A stretch of DNA of 64,000 nucleotides from CALOBA01 sp942491465 (GTDB taxonomy: Bacteria; Pseudomonadota; Gammaproteobacteria; Chromatiales; Chromatiaceae). Shown here one piece after another: positions 17,196 to 26,149 of this stretch (the stretch's first letter is position 1; each line of letters opens with the position of its first letter). Under the pieces are notes generated by a model. The model did no database searches and was not told the origin of the DNA. It worked only from the letters and a program-made list of their open reading frames with translations. The DNA lies in NCBI GenBank assembly GCA_942491465.1, contig CALOBA010000006.1, positions 18,124-82,123 of the forward strand. The letters are read 5' to 3'. A program made the translations under genes and the position numbers.

Positions 17196-17660
17196 ATGCT
17201 TGAAGAACGTTTGCGCATGCTGCGGAAGATGCCCATCCTGGGTGGAGTTCGCGATGATGTGCTGACGCTGATTATGCAGGGCGCCAAAGAACGGCGCCTT
17301 GCCGCCGGTGAGGTGTTGTTCGAGGAGGATGCGTTGGGCGAGGCGGTCTATTTGATCGAGTCCGGCGAAGTTGTAGCGGTGCGCAACCGCGATAACGCAG
17401 ACTATCCGCTGAACCGGCTGGGCGCGGGTGATTCCGTCGGTGAGATGTCGTTTATCGACATGGGACCGCGCAGCGCGACGGTCATCGCCGTGGTCGACAG
17501 CAAGCTGCTGGAGCTGACTCACGACACCTTTTTGCAGCTCTATCGTCGCGACATGGAGCAGTTCGCGTTGATTCAGATGAATATGGCCCGAGAAATGAGC
17601 CGCCGGCTGCGGGCGGCCGACGATCTACGCTGCAGTCCCGTGGGTTCCGGGAACATCTGA
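17196..17660 (+). CDS. Cyclic-nucleotide-binding domain protein
   Basis: 154 residues forming one cNMP-binding fold: LFEEDALGEAVYLIESGEVVAV, then GAGDSVGEMSFIDMGPRSATVIA, the phosphate-binding cassette region, and a C-terminal helix. There is no helix-turn-helix, so it is not a complete Crp regulator; it may act as a stand-alone sensor. GGAGG stands 6 bases before the ATG at 17196. Confidence 0.82.
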   Translation: MLEERLRMLRKMPILGGVRDDVLTLIMQGAKERRLAAGEVLFEEDALGEAVYLIESGEVVAVRNRDNADYPLNRLGAGDSVGEMSFIDMGPRSATVIAVVDSKLLELTHDTFLQLYRRDMEQFALIQMNMAREMSRRLRAADDLRCSPVGSGNI

Positions 17661-17690
17661 TGGCACGCCATCCGCTGGTCAGCTGCTTAG

Positions 17691-17780
17691 TCAAGGTTCA
17701 GAAACAAGTGGTGCAGACGCAACCACGAAATGGCCAATCAAAAGGTTCGGCGAGCGGGCGTCTGCGCCACTTGTTTCTGA
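17691..17780. repeat. 92-bp palindromic repeat, copy 1
   Basis: TCAAGGTTCAGAAACAAGTG at the left pairs with CACTTGTTTCTGA at the right, and GCAGACGC with GCGTCTGC inside. It is about 95% identical to the copies at 18655 and 27212. Copies 1 and 2 are in the same orientation and flank the DUF2189 gene. No coding capacity. Confidence 0.8.
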
Positions 17781-17796
17781 ATTGACAGAAATCGCC

Positions 17797-18585
17797 CTAG
17801 TCCTCTGCCGGGATCAAGTCGCGGTAGGCGTGCCAAGTGGCGTGGCCGACCAACGGCATCGCAACAGCCAAGCCGATGTAGAAGGTGGCCAGCCCCAATC
17901 CGATGAACAGGACGATGAGCGACGCCCACAGCAACATCGGCGCCAAATTCACCGTGACGGCCTTGAAGCTGGTGCGGATGGCCGTCCAGCCGTCCACCTT
18001 TCGATCCATCAGCATCGGCACCGAGGTGGCGGTGATGGCATAGGCGACAAAGGCGAGCAGGAAGCCGACGGTGACACTGGCCAAGACGAAGATATTCTGC
18101 TCGCCGGAGAGGAAGACGTGGCCGAAGAAGTTCTCAAGCGGCGGGTGCATGCCCTGGTAGAGCAGTGCAAACAGCACGAAGTTCGACATCATCCAGAACT
18201 GCATAATGATCAGCAGCCCCGCGGTGATGATGCCGAGCTGGCCTTGATTGCTGCGCCAGGCTTCCAGAAAGTTGCAGAAGCGTAGCGGCTCGTCGCGCTC
18301 CAGGTGCGCGCTCATCTGATATAGCCCCAAGCCGATGATCGGGGCCAGCAGATAGAAGCCGGCAGCCAGGAACGGGACGACATAGAACATGTCCTCGCTC
18401 ACCAGGCCCAGGGTCATCAGCCCGCTGAGCAGCACGATCATGGCGCCGTAGGTGAGGCTGTAGCGCTTGGCTCGCAGCATGTCGTTCCAGCCGTCGGCGA
18501 TCCATTGCCAGGGATGCGACAGGCTGATCTTGTTGACACGTATATCGGTTTGCCGGGGGATATCGGCGATGGCAGTACTTTCCAC
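17797..18585 (-). CDS. DUF2189 integral membrane protein
   Basis: 262 residues with six or so membrane segments, including AMIVLLSGLMTLGLV, VVPFLAAGFYLLAPIIGLGLY and LIVLFIGLGLATFYIGLAVAMPLVGHATWHAYRD, typical of DUF2189. Function is unknown. The gene stands alone between two direct copies of the 92-bp palindromic repeat (17691 and 18655). Confidence 0.85.
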   Translation of the reverse strand: MESTAIADIPRQTDIRVNKISLSHPWQWIADGWNDMLRAKRYSLTYGAMIVLLSGLMTLGLVSEDMFYVVPFLAAGFYLLAPIIGLGLYQMSAHLERDEPLRFCNFLEAWRSNQGQLGIITAGLLIIMQFWMMSNFVLFALLYQGMHPPLENFFGHVFLSGEQNIFVLASVTVGFLLAFVAYAITATSVPMLMDRKVDGWTAIRTSFKAVTVNLAPMLLWASLIVLFIGLGLATFYIGLAVAMPLVGHATWHAYRDLIPAED

Positions 18586-18654
18586 GGTGGAGTCCTCCGT
18601 TGGGGGCTTTGGCTTGAGATCTTTTCTGCCCGAGTCGTCGCAGCGGGCTTTCTA

Positions 18655-18757
18655 AGTCAAGGTTCAGAAACAAGTGGTGCAGACGCAACCACGAAACGGC
18701 CAATCAAAAGGTTGAGCGAGCGGGCGTCTGCGCCACTTGTTTCTGAACCGATCCTAA
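18655..18757. repeat. 92-bp palindromic repeat, copy 2
   Basis: Same element as at 17691, ending in GAACCGATCCTAAG. Shared with copy 3 are the outer ends TAAGTCAAGGTTCAG and GAACCGATCCT. The 250 bases that follow, to 19009, show no gene or recognisable site. Confidence 0.8.
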
Positions 18758-19009
18758 GGCTGATCCGACGCAGGGTGTCGGACCACGGACCACAGGCCCG
18801 ACCGCCGAGGGCGCTTGGCCAATGGCAAACCGGGCTGGTGGAACTGGCGTAAGGGACGAGAAACAGGCATCGGCGGCGTGCCGGCCGATACCAACGGCGT
18901 CTCGCTGGAGGCTAAGGTTGAGCCATTTCAAGGAAAAAGGCAAGGTTCACTGATCTATATCAGTAATCGATGAAAGACCAAAGGAGGGTTGAGGATTCGC
19001 ATTGCGGTG

Positions 19010-19819
19010 CTAGGCCGCCTGGCGCGTACCGTCGTCGGCCAGATCGTTGGCGGCCGCCGGCCCGGTCTTCTCGCGCTCACGCTCCACCACGCCCCAATCG
19101 ATCAGCTCCAGGCTGCCATCCATGTGCTCGACGATGGCCGTGCAGCTATCCACCCAGTCGCCGCAGTTGACGTAGGTGATGCCGTCCAGGTCCTTGATGG
19201 CCGCGGCATGAATGTGGCCGCAGATCACGCCGTCGACGTCGCGTTGCCGCACGTAATGGGCGACGGCATGCTCGAACTCGAAGATGAAGCTGACCGCCTC
19301 CTTGACCATGCGCTTGGCATAGCCGGACAGCGACCAATAGCCGGGGATGCCGAGCCGTCGGCGCGCCCAAGACACGAGGGTGTTGAGGCGGACGACGAAG
19401 GCGTAGGCGTGATCGCCGAGCACTGCCAGCCAGCGGTGATAGCGGGTCACCTGGTCGAATTCATCGCCATGTACCAGCAACCAGCGGCGCCCGTCGGCCC
19501 CGACGTGGACATGGTCCAGCTCCAGGCGGATCTGGCCGAAGGCGATGCCGACGTGTTCGCGCAGGGCCTCGTCGTGATTGCCCGGCACGAAGACCACGTT
19601 GACGCCATGGCGGGCGCGCTTGAGGATCTTCTGCACCACGGTGTTGTGGTGCGTGGACCAGAAGATGCCGCGCTTCATCGACCAGAAGTCGATGATGTCG
19701 CCCACTAAAAAGAGGTTCTCCGACTCATGCTCGCGCAGGAAGTCCAGCAGCCGGGCGGCCTGGCAGGCGCGGGTGCCCAAGTGGATGTCGGAGAGAAAGA
19801 TGGAACGGACCTTGGTCAT
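19010..19819 (-). CDS. Calcineurin-like metallophosphoesterase (LpxH/PlcP type), probable lipid remodelling enzyme
   Basis: 269 residues with the complete metallophosphoesterase set: LSDIHLGTR, GDIIDFW, VPGNHDEALR, LLVHGDEFD and CGHIHAAA. By motif it belongs to the UDP-2,3-diacylglucosamine diphosphatase-like group (COG2908). That group also holds PlcP, the phospholipase C that alphaproteobacteria use under phosphate limitation to turn phospholipid into diacylglycerol. It overlaps btaB by 4 bases and follows btaA, so diacylglycerol supply for betaine lipid is the more attractive role here; LpxH-like lipid A synthesis remains the alternative. Confidence 0.75.
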   Translation of the reverse strand: MTKVRSIFLSDIHLGTRACQAARLLDFLREHESENLFLVGDIIDFWSMKRGIFWSTHHNTVVQKILKRARHGVNVVFVPGNHDEALREHVGIAFGQIRLELDHVHVGADGRRWLLVHGDEFDQVTRYHRWLAVLGDHAYAFVVRLNTLVSWARRRLGIPGYWSLSGYAKRMVKEAVSFIFEFEHAVAHYVRQRDVDGVICGHIHAAAIKDLDGITYVNCGDWVDSCTAIVEHMDGSLELIDWGVVEREREKTGPAAANDLADDGTRQAA

Positions 19820-20553
19820 CGGCGGGTCTCCTGGTCACTGCTCTTGTGGCCGACGAAGCGGTAGAACGGCACGCGCAGCCCCGGCAGGTAGGGCACGGGG
19901 GCGCGACCCTCGGTCAGCCTGTGCTCGGGGAGGCGTGCGCGCAGGGCTTCGATGTGGGCCGGGCTCAGGTGCACGCCATCGTGGCGGAACCAGCGCGGCC
20001 AGAAGGCGCGGGTGAGCGCGCCGTGTCGCGTCAGCCCCGGCCCCGGGGCGGCCGAGGAGACATGGAAGTCGACCACGCCGAGTCGGCCCCCGGGGCGCAG
20101 CATGGCGACGGCGTTGTCGATGGTGGCGCGCCAGTCGGGGATCATGGTCAGGGCATAGGACAGATAGACACAGTCCACCGGCTGCCCCGGCCGCCAGCGC
20201 GTCGCGTCTGCCTCGACCACATGCAGTCTCGGCATGCACTCGGTGCGCGCGCGGGCCTGCTCCAGCAAGGCCGGACACAGGTCCACCAGCGTCACCGAGC
20301 CGAGCCCGGCGACGCGCTCACCCAGAAACAGCAGATTGCGCCCGGTGCCGGCGCCAAGCTCCACCAGGTGCTCGCCGGGTTGCGGGTCGAGCTGCGCGAT
20401 CAGTTCCCGGCGGCCATGCAGCAGCCGCTCGCGGAAGGCGTCGTAGGCCGGGGCCTGAGGCCCGTAAAAGGCCTGCAGACGCTCGGCGTGGGTGCCGCGG
20501 CGGGGCTGGCCGCGCAGCAGGTGGAGCAGGATGCGGGCGTCGTTGAGGGACAC
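19816..20553 (-). CDS. btaB: BtaB, SAM-dependent N-methyltransferase of betaine lipid synthesis
   Basis: 245 residues with a class I SAM-binding core: LVELGAGTGRNLLFL, VTLVDLCPALLEQAR, VDCVYLSYALTMIPDW and LRPGGRLGVVDFH, then FWPRWFRHDGV. In Rhodobacter, BtaB methylates diacylglyceryl-homoserine three times to give the betaine lipid DGTS. The assignment rests on its place directly behind btaA and on fold; it is the second gene of btaA-btaB-phosphoesterase. Confidence 0.85.
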   Translation of the reverse strand: MSLNDARILLHLLRGQPRRGTHAERLQAFYGPQAPAYDAFRERLLHGRRELIAQLDPQPGEHLVELGAGTGRNLLFLGERVAGLGSVTLVDLCPALLEQARARTECMPRLHVVEADATRWRPGQPVDCVYLSYALTMIPDWRATIDNAVAMLRPGGRLGVVDFHVSSAAPGPGLTRHGALTRAFWPRWFRHDGVHLSPAHIEALRARLPEHRLTEGRAPVPYLPGLRVPFYRFVGHKSSDQETRR

Positions 20554-20565
20554 GAGCCCCGGCCC

Positions 20566-21768
20566 TCAGCTGCGCACATCCGCGATGTGGAACCCGGCGT
20601 AGGTATGCACACGGTCCAGCGGCTGCATGGCCGCGGCCAGCTCGGGCTGGAAGCTCAGCCTGTCCACCAGGCGGCTGCGCTCGGTGCCCAGCTCCAGGGT
20701 CTGCAGCCAGCGCGGGGCCTGGTGGGCGCTGCGGAAGATGATGCGGGCATCGGCCCTGGCGCGCTCCAGGATCAGCGACCACTCCTCGGCCAAGGCCCCG
20801 GGGTGGTAGGAACTCATCCAGTCCATATGATCGAGCAGCACGAACTTGGAGATCGGCTGGTGGCTGCCGGTGAGGAATTCGGCGACGGTCTTGGTATGCA
20901 GGTGGATGCGCTCGGCAAGGCCGTGCTTGAGGGCGGTGAACTGCGCCGGCTTCAGGTATTCCGGGCAGCAGGTCTCGGTATAGTGGCCGCGGACATAGAC
21001 GGTCCAGAAGTAGTTGGTCCACACCGGCAGCTGGCGGAATACGTAGTCGATGGCCTCGCGGACGAAGCCGGCGACGCCGCGCTCGTGCTGGTCCTGGACC
21101 TCCTTGCGCTGCGGGTGGGGTACACCCAGCATGCTCATGGTCAGCTGTCGCGACAGCGTCCAGTTGACCGTCGGCGTCCAGATCAGCGGCTGGACTCGAC
21201 GGTCGTAGACCTCGCGCTGATCCTCCAGCGAGCGGGTCTCGAACAGCTCGGCGATGCCCGCCGCCAGTCGCGGGCGCAGCTTGAGGTAGTTGCGGAAGCT
21301 GCCGGCGACGATGCCGGACAGGCCGTGGAAATAGAAGCTGCCGCGCGGGTTGCCGAACCAGTCCACGCGCCGATCCCAGAAGCCCTGGGCGAACGGGCTG
21401 AGCAGCGGGCGCAGGCGCTCCCGATACAGGGTTGGAAAGCGGGCGTGGTAGCCGCGCCCGAAGGCGGCGAAGAAGTCGTCGTGATCGAGGCCGCGGATGC
21501 CCGCCAGCTTCAGCTCCAGCAGCGCGTTCTGGCGCGGATTCGCGTCCACGGCATCGATACGCTGCGGCCCCAGCAGGGCGTAGTCGAGCACGTTGCAGCC
21601 GGCGCTGGTGATCACCAGCATGCGATCCGCCGGTGCGATGTTCAGCACCTGGCGATCGACGGCCGGGTCTTCCCAGCAGGTGTTGTAGACCAGGGCGCGC
21701 GAGTAGATGGCGTCGAAGATCGCCTGGTCGAAGCGGTCGCTGATGGTGGCTTTTGTTCGATCGGTCAC
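20566..21768 (-). CDS. btaA: BtaA, SAM:diacylglycerol 3-amino-3-carboxypropyltransferase
   Basis: About 400 residues (DUF3419). Family marks are IYSRALVYNTCWEDPAVD, VITSAGCNVLDYALLG, IDAVDANPRQNALLELK (SAM site), NYFWTVYVRGHY, SKFVLLDHMDWMS and IFRSAHQAPRW. It transfers the aminocarboxypropyl group of SAM to diacylglycerol, the first step to DGTS. A GTG at 21768 (VTDRTKAT) is the preferred start; an upstream ATG at 21828 would add 20 residues. No Pho box could be seen upstream. Confidence 0.9.
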   Translation of the reverse strand: MTDRTKATISDRFDQAIFDAIYSRALVYNTCWEDPAVDRQVLNIAPADRMLVITSAGCNVLDYALLGPQRIDAVDANPRQNALLELKLAGIRGLDHDDFFAAFGRGYHARFPTLYRERLRPLLSPFAQGFWDRRVDWFGNPRGSFYFHGLSGIVAGSFRNYLKLRPRLAAGIAELFETRSLEDQREVYDRRVQPLIWTPTVNWTLSRQLTMSMLGVPHPQRKEVQDQHERGVAGFVREAIDYVFRQLPVWTNYFWTVYVRGHYTETCCPEYLKPAQFTALKHGLAERIHLHTKTVAEFLTGSHQPISKFVLLDHMDWMSSYHPGALAEEWSLILERARADARIIFRSAHQAPRWLQTLELGTERSRLVDRLSFQPELAAAMQPLDRVHTYAGFHIADVRS

Positions 21769-21903
21769 GGTGGGGTCCGGGCGGCAAAACAAGCCTGCGA
21801 TGGTACCCGTCGGCCATGACGCCCCCATGGCCGTTAGGCGACCATGGGGTTTCGATTGTGTTGCCCCGGCGTTGCGATGGGATATTCGGCGCTAAAGCCT
21901 GTT

Positions 21904-22455
21904 TCAGCGCGCGGTCGCCGAATCCGTGGCTGGCGGTCCCGGGCGCAAGGCCTCGCCGCAGCGCCGGCACAGGTAGCGCTGGCCGCGGGCGATGCGGTTG
22001 TGGCGGATGCTGCTGAGCTGGTGGGGGCCGCAGTCGCAGTGATAGAGAAACCGGCGCAGCTGGCGGGCGCTGAGCCCGGAGGTGTCGTAGTCGTGGCAGC
22101 GGCTGGGATCGGCGCCGAATAGCTGCATGATCTGCCGCCACTCCGGGCCGTGGGGGCGGATGCCGCGACCATACAGCCGGTAGGCGACATAGTGGGCCGT
22201 CTCGTGGGGCACGGTATCGCGCAGAAAGGCCTCGCCGTGGCGGTCGAGCAGGGCGAGGTTGTAGCGCACGACGCAGGCGCCGCGGTTGTCGATGCGCAGC
22301 TGCCCGGCGCTCTTGCCGCGCAGATCAAAGCGGATCGGCGGCAGCGGCAGCGGCTTGCCGGTCAGCGCGCCGGCGCGCTTGAGCAGGGCGCGGGTCTGGT
22401 CGACGGCCTGCTCTGCCAGTCGGTGGAGCTGGTCCCTGGTATGGCGGGTCGACAT
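21904..22455 (-). CDS. sprT: SprT family zinc metalloprotease-like protein
   Basis: 183 residues. The HExxH-type site is HETAHYVAYRLYG, followed by HGPEWRQIMQLFG, the usual third-ligand region. A C-terminal zinc ribbon is made of YHCDCG and YLCRRCGEAL. SprT/Spartan-like domains are associated with protease action on DNA-bound proteins in eukaryotes; the bacterial role is unclear. Length fits SprT. Confidence 0.87.
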   Translation of the reverse strand: MSTRHTRDQLHRLAEQAVDQTRALLKRAGALTGKPLPLPPIRFDLRGKSAGQLRIDNRGACVVRYNLALLDRHGEAFLRDTVPHETAHYVAYRLYGRGIRPHGPEWRQIMQLFGADPSRCHDYDTSGLSARQLRRFLYHCDCGPHQLSSIRHNRIARGQRYLCRRCGEALRPGPPATDSATAR

Positions 22456-22548
22456 CAGAGGTCGCGTCCTTGGGCGTGGGCTAGCGCTTGGGCTTGGAAA
22501 AGGCGGCTCACCGGGGCTTGGCGGATCGAGATGGTTGACGGAGGACCG

Positions 22549-22830
22549 ATGGTTGAGGCAACGACGGTCGATTTCAGTGATTCGCGCCCGGGCACCTATC
22601 TGGTTCTATTGCGGGCGCCATTGCGCCGGCGGGTGCGGATCGGCCGTGCCGGCCAATTAGACCTGTCCGGCGGCGTGCTTGTCTATGTCGGCAGTGCCTT
22701 TGGGCCGGGTGGTGTCGGCAGCCCGCTGCGCCCATCATCGTCGTGTCAGCCCGCAGTCGCGCCGGGGCTTGGCTCGGGGGGCGCGTTGCCGCGCCGCCGT
22801 GACCCGGGCGATGATGACCGAACATCGGCC
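22549..22830 (+). pseudogene. DUF123 (GIY-YIG-like) gene remnant, frameshifted
   Basis: The first part reads PGTYLVLLRAPLRRRVRIGRAG, DLSGGVLVYVGSAFGPGGV, the conserved start of DUF123 proteins. After GPGG the match continues only in another frame (a short RCAHHRRVS-like stretch) and the C-terminal half, with its usual WHIDYL motif, is missing. It is a decayed gene. Confidence 0.55.
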
Positions 22831-22985
22831 CCACGGGCTCGACCCATCTCCGTCCGCCGTCGAGAGCAAGCGCATGCAAACAGAACTCCCGCAGTTTCGA
22901 ATGACTTGGCAAGCGAGGGGCGCGTGCTCGGCGCCTGTGTGCCGGCGCGGCTCCCCGTGCGTTGAGTCTGTTGGGAGCTAGCCCG

Positions 22986-23735
22986 ATGGATCTCTGGGGG
23001 GAGTGCGGCGCGTCGTTGCCGATGACGCCGCTGAACGGCGAGCTGTTGCGGATGGTCGAGAGTCAGCAGCAGGTGGCGACGCTGTCGCTGGTGGACGATC
23101 TGGCCGAGCAGGCCCTGCTGGAGGGCCTGATCGAGCAGTCCAAGCCGGCGCCCCCGGCCGGCGGCGATCGGCTGCACTACCTGCTGGCGACGCCGTTTCG
23201 CTATCCGCCGCTGCGCCATGGCTCGCGCTTCGGCGGACGGTTCGAGCCGGCGCTGTTCTACGGGGCAAGGCACCTGAGCACCTTGCTGGCGGAGGTCGCC
23301 TATTACCGATTCGTGTTCTGGACCGGGATGGAGGCGCCGCCGCAGCGTCGGCTGGTCACCCAGCACAGCTGTTTTAGCGCCCGCTGGCGGACCGACCGCG
23401 GGGTGCGGCTGCAGCAACCGCCCTGCGACGTCCATCAAGGGGTGCTGCGCCATCCGGCGGACTACGGTCCTACCCAGGCGATGGGCGCGGCCCTGCGGGC
23501 CGCCGATGTCGGCGCGTTTGAGTTCGCATCCGCGAGGGACCCGGAGGCGGGGATCAATGTCGCACTGTTCTCCCCGGCGGCCCTGGTGAGCCGCGCGCCC
23601 CTGCGCCAGCGTGCCTGGCTCTGCGAGACCGGTAGCGAGCGGGTCAGCTTTGCTGCCGCTGATGCGCACGAGGTCTATGAGCTGCCGGTCGCGTGGTTCT
23701 TGGTGGATGGGGCATTGCCGCGACCGGCGGCTTGA
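22986..23735 (+). CDS. RES-domain toxin (NAD+ phosphorylase/hydrolase family)
   Basis: 249 residues. The RES core is visible: FRYPPLRHGSRFGGRFEPALFYGARHLSTLLAEVAYYR, with the Arg/Tyr/Glu residues that give the domain its name. RES toxins deplete NAD+ and are normally preceded by an Xre/MbcA-type antitoxin. No convincing antitoxin is seen in the 250 bases upstream; what lies there is the DUF123 remnant. Either the antitoxin has been lost or this is a self-standing RES protein. Confidence 0.78.
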   Translation: MDLWGECGASLPMTPLNGELLRMVESQQQVATLSLVDDLAEQALLEGLIEQSKPAPPAGGDRLHYLLATPFRYPPLRHGSRFGGRFEPALFYGARHLSTLLAEVAYYRFVFWTGMEAPPQRRLVTQHSCFSARWRTDRGVRLQQPPCDVHQGVLRHPADYGPTQAMGAALRAADVGAFEFASARDPEAGINVALFSPAALVSRAPLRQRAWLCETGSERVSFAAADAHEVYELPVAWFLVDGALPRPAA

Positions 23736-23779
23736 TCGGGGCTGCGATGTCTCGGCGAGCCGGCCGATTCGGGGGCGGG

Positions 23780-24214
23780 TCAGTCGTCGAGGTGCTTGAG
23801 CTCGTCGCGGTTGTGGCTGGGCGGTGTGTCGTGGCTGTAGCGATGGCTGAAGCGGATGATCAGGATCGAGCCGCTGATCAACAGGATGGCGACGCCCTCG
23901 TAGATCAGGTTGATGAAGGGCACATCCTTGCCCTGCAGAACCACCAGCCGAGACAGCGCGGTGACGGCGATGAACATCGGGTAGGTGAAGGGCACGGCAT
24001 GCCGGACGAAGTAGACGTTCGCCATGGCCATGATCTCGATGAAGATGAAGATCAGCAGCACATCCTCCAGGCGGATCTTGCCGTGCACCGGGATGCCGAG
24101 CAGGACCTGGCCGATGGCGAGCAGCGACAGGCCGCCGACCAGCACCAGCACCGCCTTCTCGACGTAGCGGAACAGGGTGGACAGCATCCGGTCGAGGGTG
24201 TTTTCGAGTTTCAT
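23780..24214 (-). CDS. psiE: PsiE family membrane protein
   Basis: About 144 residues, four membrane segments, with KIRLEDVLLIFIFIEIMAMANVYF and HAVPFTYPMFIAVTALSRLVVL, characteristic of PsiE. The family is named for induction under phosphate starvation in E. coli; its function is unknown. Start MKLENTLDRML is preferred over a longer frame. It is 3.5 kb from the betaine-lipid operon, which may be a related response. Confidence 0.85.
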   Translation of the reverse strand: MKLENTLDRMLSTLFRYVEKAVLVLVGGLSLLAIGQVLLGIPVHGKIRLEDVLLIFIFIEIMAMANVYFVRHAVPFTYPMFIAVTALSRLVVLQGKDVPFINLIYEGVAILLISGSILIIRFSHRYSHDTPPSHNRDELKHLDD

Positions 24215-24269
24215 CTCGGGTCTCCGTTGCGGTAGCCGGGGTTGTCGGGGGAAGCGGCCGTTCGGGCGG

Positions 24270-25574
24270 TCAGCCCGTCGCCGGCTTGTCTTCGAGAATC
24301 CCTGTCTCGCCCTCCGACTTGGCGATGATGACGGCGCCGCAGGAGTCGCTGGTGACATTGACCGCGGTGCGCATCATATCCAGCAGCCGATCCACGGCCA
24401 GGATCAGCCCGATGCCCTCCAGCGGCAGGCCCACCGCGGAGAGGATGATGGCGATGGCCACCAGACTCGCGGCCGGGATGCCGGCGACGCCGATGGACGT
24501 CATCAGCGCCAGCAGCACGACGCTGAACTGGGTCGCCAGCGTCATCTCCACGCCATAGGCCTGGGCGATGAACATGACCGCGACGCATTCATACAGCGCC
24601 GTACCGTCCATATTCACGGTGGCGCCAAGGGGCAGCACGAAGCTGGTGGTCTTGTTGGAGACGCCGGCATTCTTCTCGACGCACTCCATGGTGATGGGCA
24701 GCGTTGCCGACGACGACGCCGTGGAGAAGGCGGTCAGCAGCGCCGGGCTCACGGCCCGAAAGTGTCGCGTGGGTCGCACCCGGCCGAGGAAGCGCAGCAA
24801 CAGCGGCAGCGTGACCAGCAGGTGGATACCCAGCGCAGCCACCACGGTGAAGAAGAACTTGGCCAGCGGGATGAACGCCTCGACGCCGGTGCTGGCCACG
24901 GTCTTGGCAACCAGCGCGAAGACACCGAGCGGGGCGAAGCGCATGATCAGATCGGTGATGCGCATCATGATCTGGAACATACCGTCCCAGAAGCGGTACT
25001 GGACCTCGGCATATTCGTTGTCGATACGGGTGATGAAGAACCCGTAGAGCAGCGAGAAGAAGATCAGCCCCAGCATCTGCCCGGCGCTGGCGGCGGCGAT
25101 CACGTTGGTGGGGATCATGCGCAGGAAGATCGCCACCACATCGTCGGCGCCCTTGTCTGCGAACTGCGCCTCCAGCTCGCTGGCATCCGCGGTCAGCCCG
25201 AACACCTCCTCGGCCGATGCCTGCTGGCCTTGCTCGTCGAGCACGACGCCGGGCTGGATCAGATTGACCACGGTCAGGCCGACGACGATGGCGAAGAAGC
25301 TGGTCAGCGCGTAGTAGCCGATGGTCTTGCCCCCGAGCCGGCCCAGGTTCTCCGAGTTGCCGATGCCGGCGACGCCGACGATGATCGACGAGACGATCAA
25401 CGGCACGATCAACATCTTCAGGGCGTTCAGGAACAACTGGCCCACAAAATCGAAGATGGCGTAGAAGGTGACGCCGAAGATCGCGCCGTCCTCACCCACC
25501 AGCAGACCGACGACAACGGCCAGGGCCAGGGCGATCAGGATCTGCCAGTGCAGCTTGAGCTTCAGCAATCCCAT
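24270..25574 (-). CDS. Dicarboxylate/amino acid:cation symporter (DAACS/GltP-DctA family)
   Basis: 434 residues from MGLLKLKLHWQILIA. Family motifs: NALKMLIVPLIVSSII, the serine-rich loop TAFSTASSSATLPITMEC, the sodium/substrate motif GATVNMDGTALYE, and VDRLLDMMRTAVNVTSDSCGAVI. It imports dicarboxylates or acidic amino acids with H+ or Na+. Between residues about 150 and 175 lies a Glu/Gln/Asp-rich loop. Substrate cannot be decided. Confidence 0.9.
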   Translation of the reverse strand: MGLLKLKLHWQILIALALAVVVGLLVGEDGAIFGVTFYAIFDFVGQLFLNALKMLIVPLIVSSIIVGVAGIGNSENLGRLGGKTIGYYALTSFFAIVVGLTVVNLIQPGVVLDEQGQQASAEEVFGLTADASELEAQFADKGADDVVAIFLRMIPTNVIAAASAGQMLGLIFFSLLYGFFITRIDNEYAEVQYRFWDGMFQIMMRITDLIMRFAPLGVFALVAKTVASTGVEAFIPLAKFFFTVVAALGIHLLVTLPLLLRFLGRVRPTRHFRAVSPALLTAFSTASSSATLPITMECVEKNAGVSNKTTSFVLPLGATVNMDGTALYECVAVMFIAQAYGVEMTLATQFSVVLLALMTSIGVAGIPAASLVAIAIILSAVGLPLEGIGLILAVDRLLDMMRTAVNVTSDSCGAVIIAKSEGETGILEDKPATG

Positions 25575-25760
25575 GTGGATGCTCCTCTCGTGGGAATCGC
25601 GGATGGAGGCCGCTGCGCGTGCACGCACACAGCGGCCCCGGGGCTGTGCGGGGCGCAATGGTAGCACGGGCGTCCTCGCCCAACGCCGCCGTCCCTCATC
25701 AACGCGGCGCCGACGTTGAGCAGTGGGCCGAGCTTGGGCGAAAAAGGGTTCTGGCCCTGA

Positions 25761-26033
25761 GGTATCCCCGAACTCAAGCAGACCCGCAAGCCCGTCGACG
25801 GCAGCCAGATCCCGGACTTCCTCGCCAAGTGGCAGGACCGCCGGGAGGGCGACAACGCCTGGACCCTGCCCATCGCCAACATCATCGGGCGCGGCTACGA
25901 CCTCTCCGCCCGCAACCCCAACCGCAAGGACGACTACGAGCACCGTCCGGCCCTGGAGCTGGTGCAGTCCATCAAGACCAAGGAACAGCGCATCCTGGAG
26001 CTGCTCGACGAGCTGGAGGCTATGCTTCAATGA
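25761..26033 (+). pseudogene. HsdM remnant: C-terminal 90 residues of a type I DNA methyltransferase
   Basis: The frame, with no start, reads KQTRKPVDGSQIPDFLAKW, DNAWTLPIANIIGRGYDLSARNPN, and KEQRILELLDELEAML before the stop. This is the C-terminal tail of HsdM, which forms the helical bundle contacting HsdS. The catalytic NPPF region and hsdS/hsdR are absent. It marks the left edge of the accessory island. The preceding stretch (25575-25760) shows no gene. Confidence 0.72.
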
Positions 26034-26149
26034 GCACGAAAGCGCGCATCCCGGCGGCTTTCTCCGTGCCCCTGTCTTGCGGCAGGTCACGGCAAACCCT
26101 GAAATCGACAGCGAACCGTATTCGCCACTTGATCGAGGTCTGAAGATCC

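Noticed and set aside
24177..25664. Long Gln/Asp/His-rich plus-strand open frame over the symporter gene
   Set aside because: Composition is what the reverse complement of membrane-protein codons gives; the symporter is clear on the other strand.
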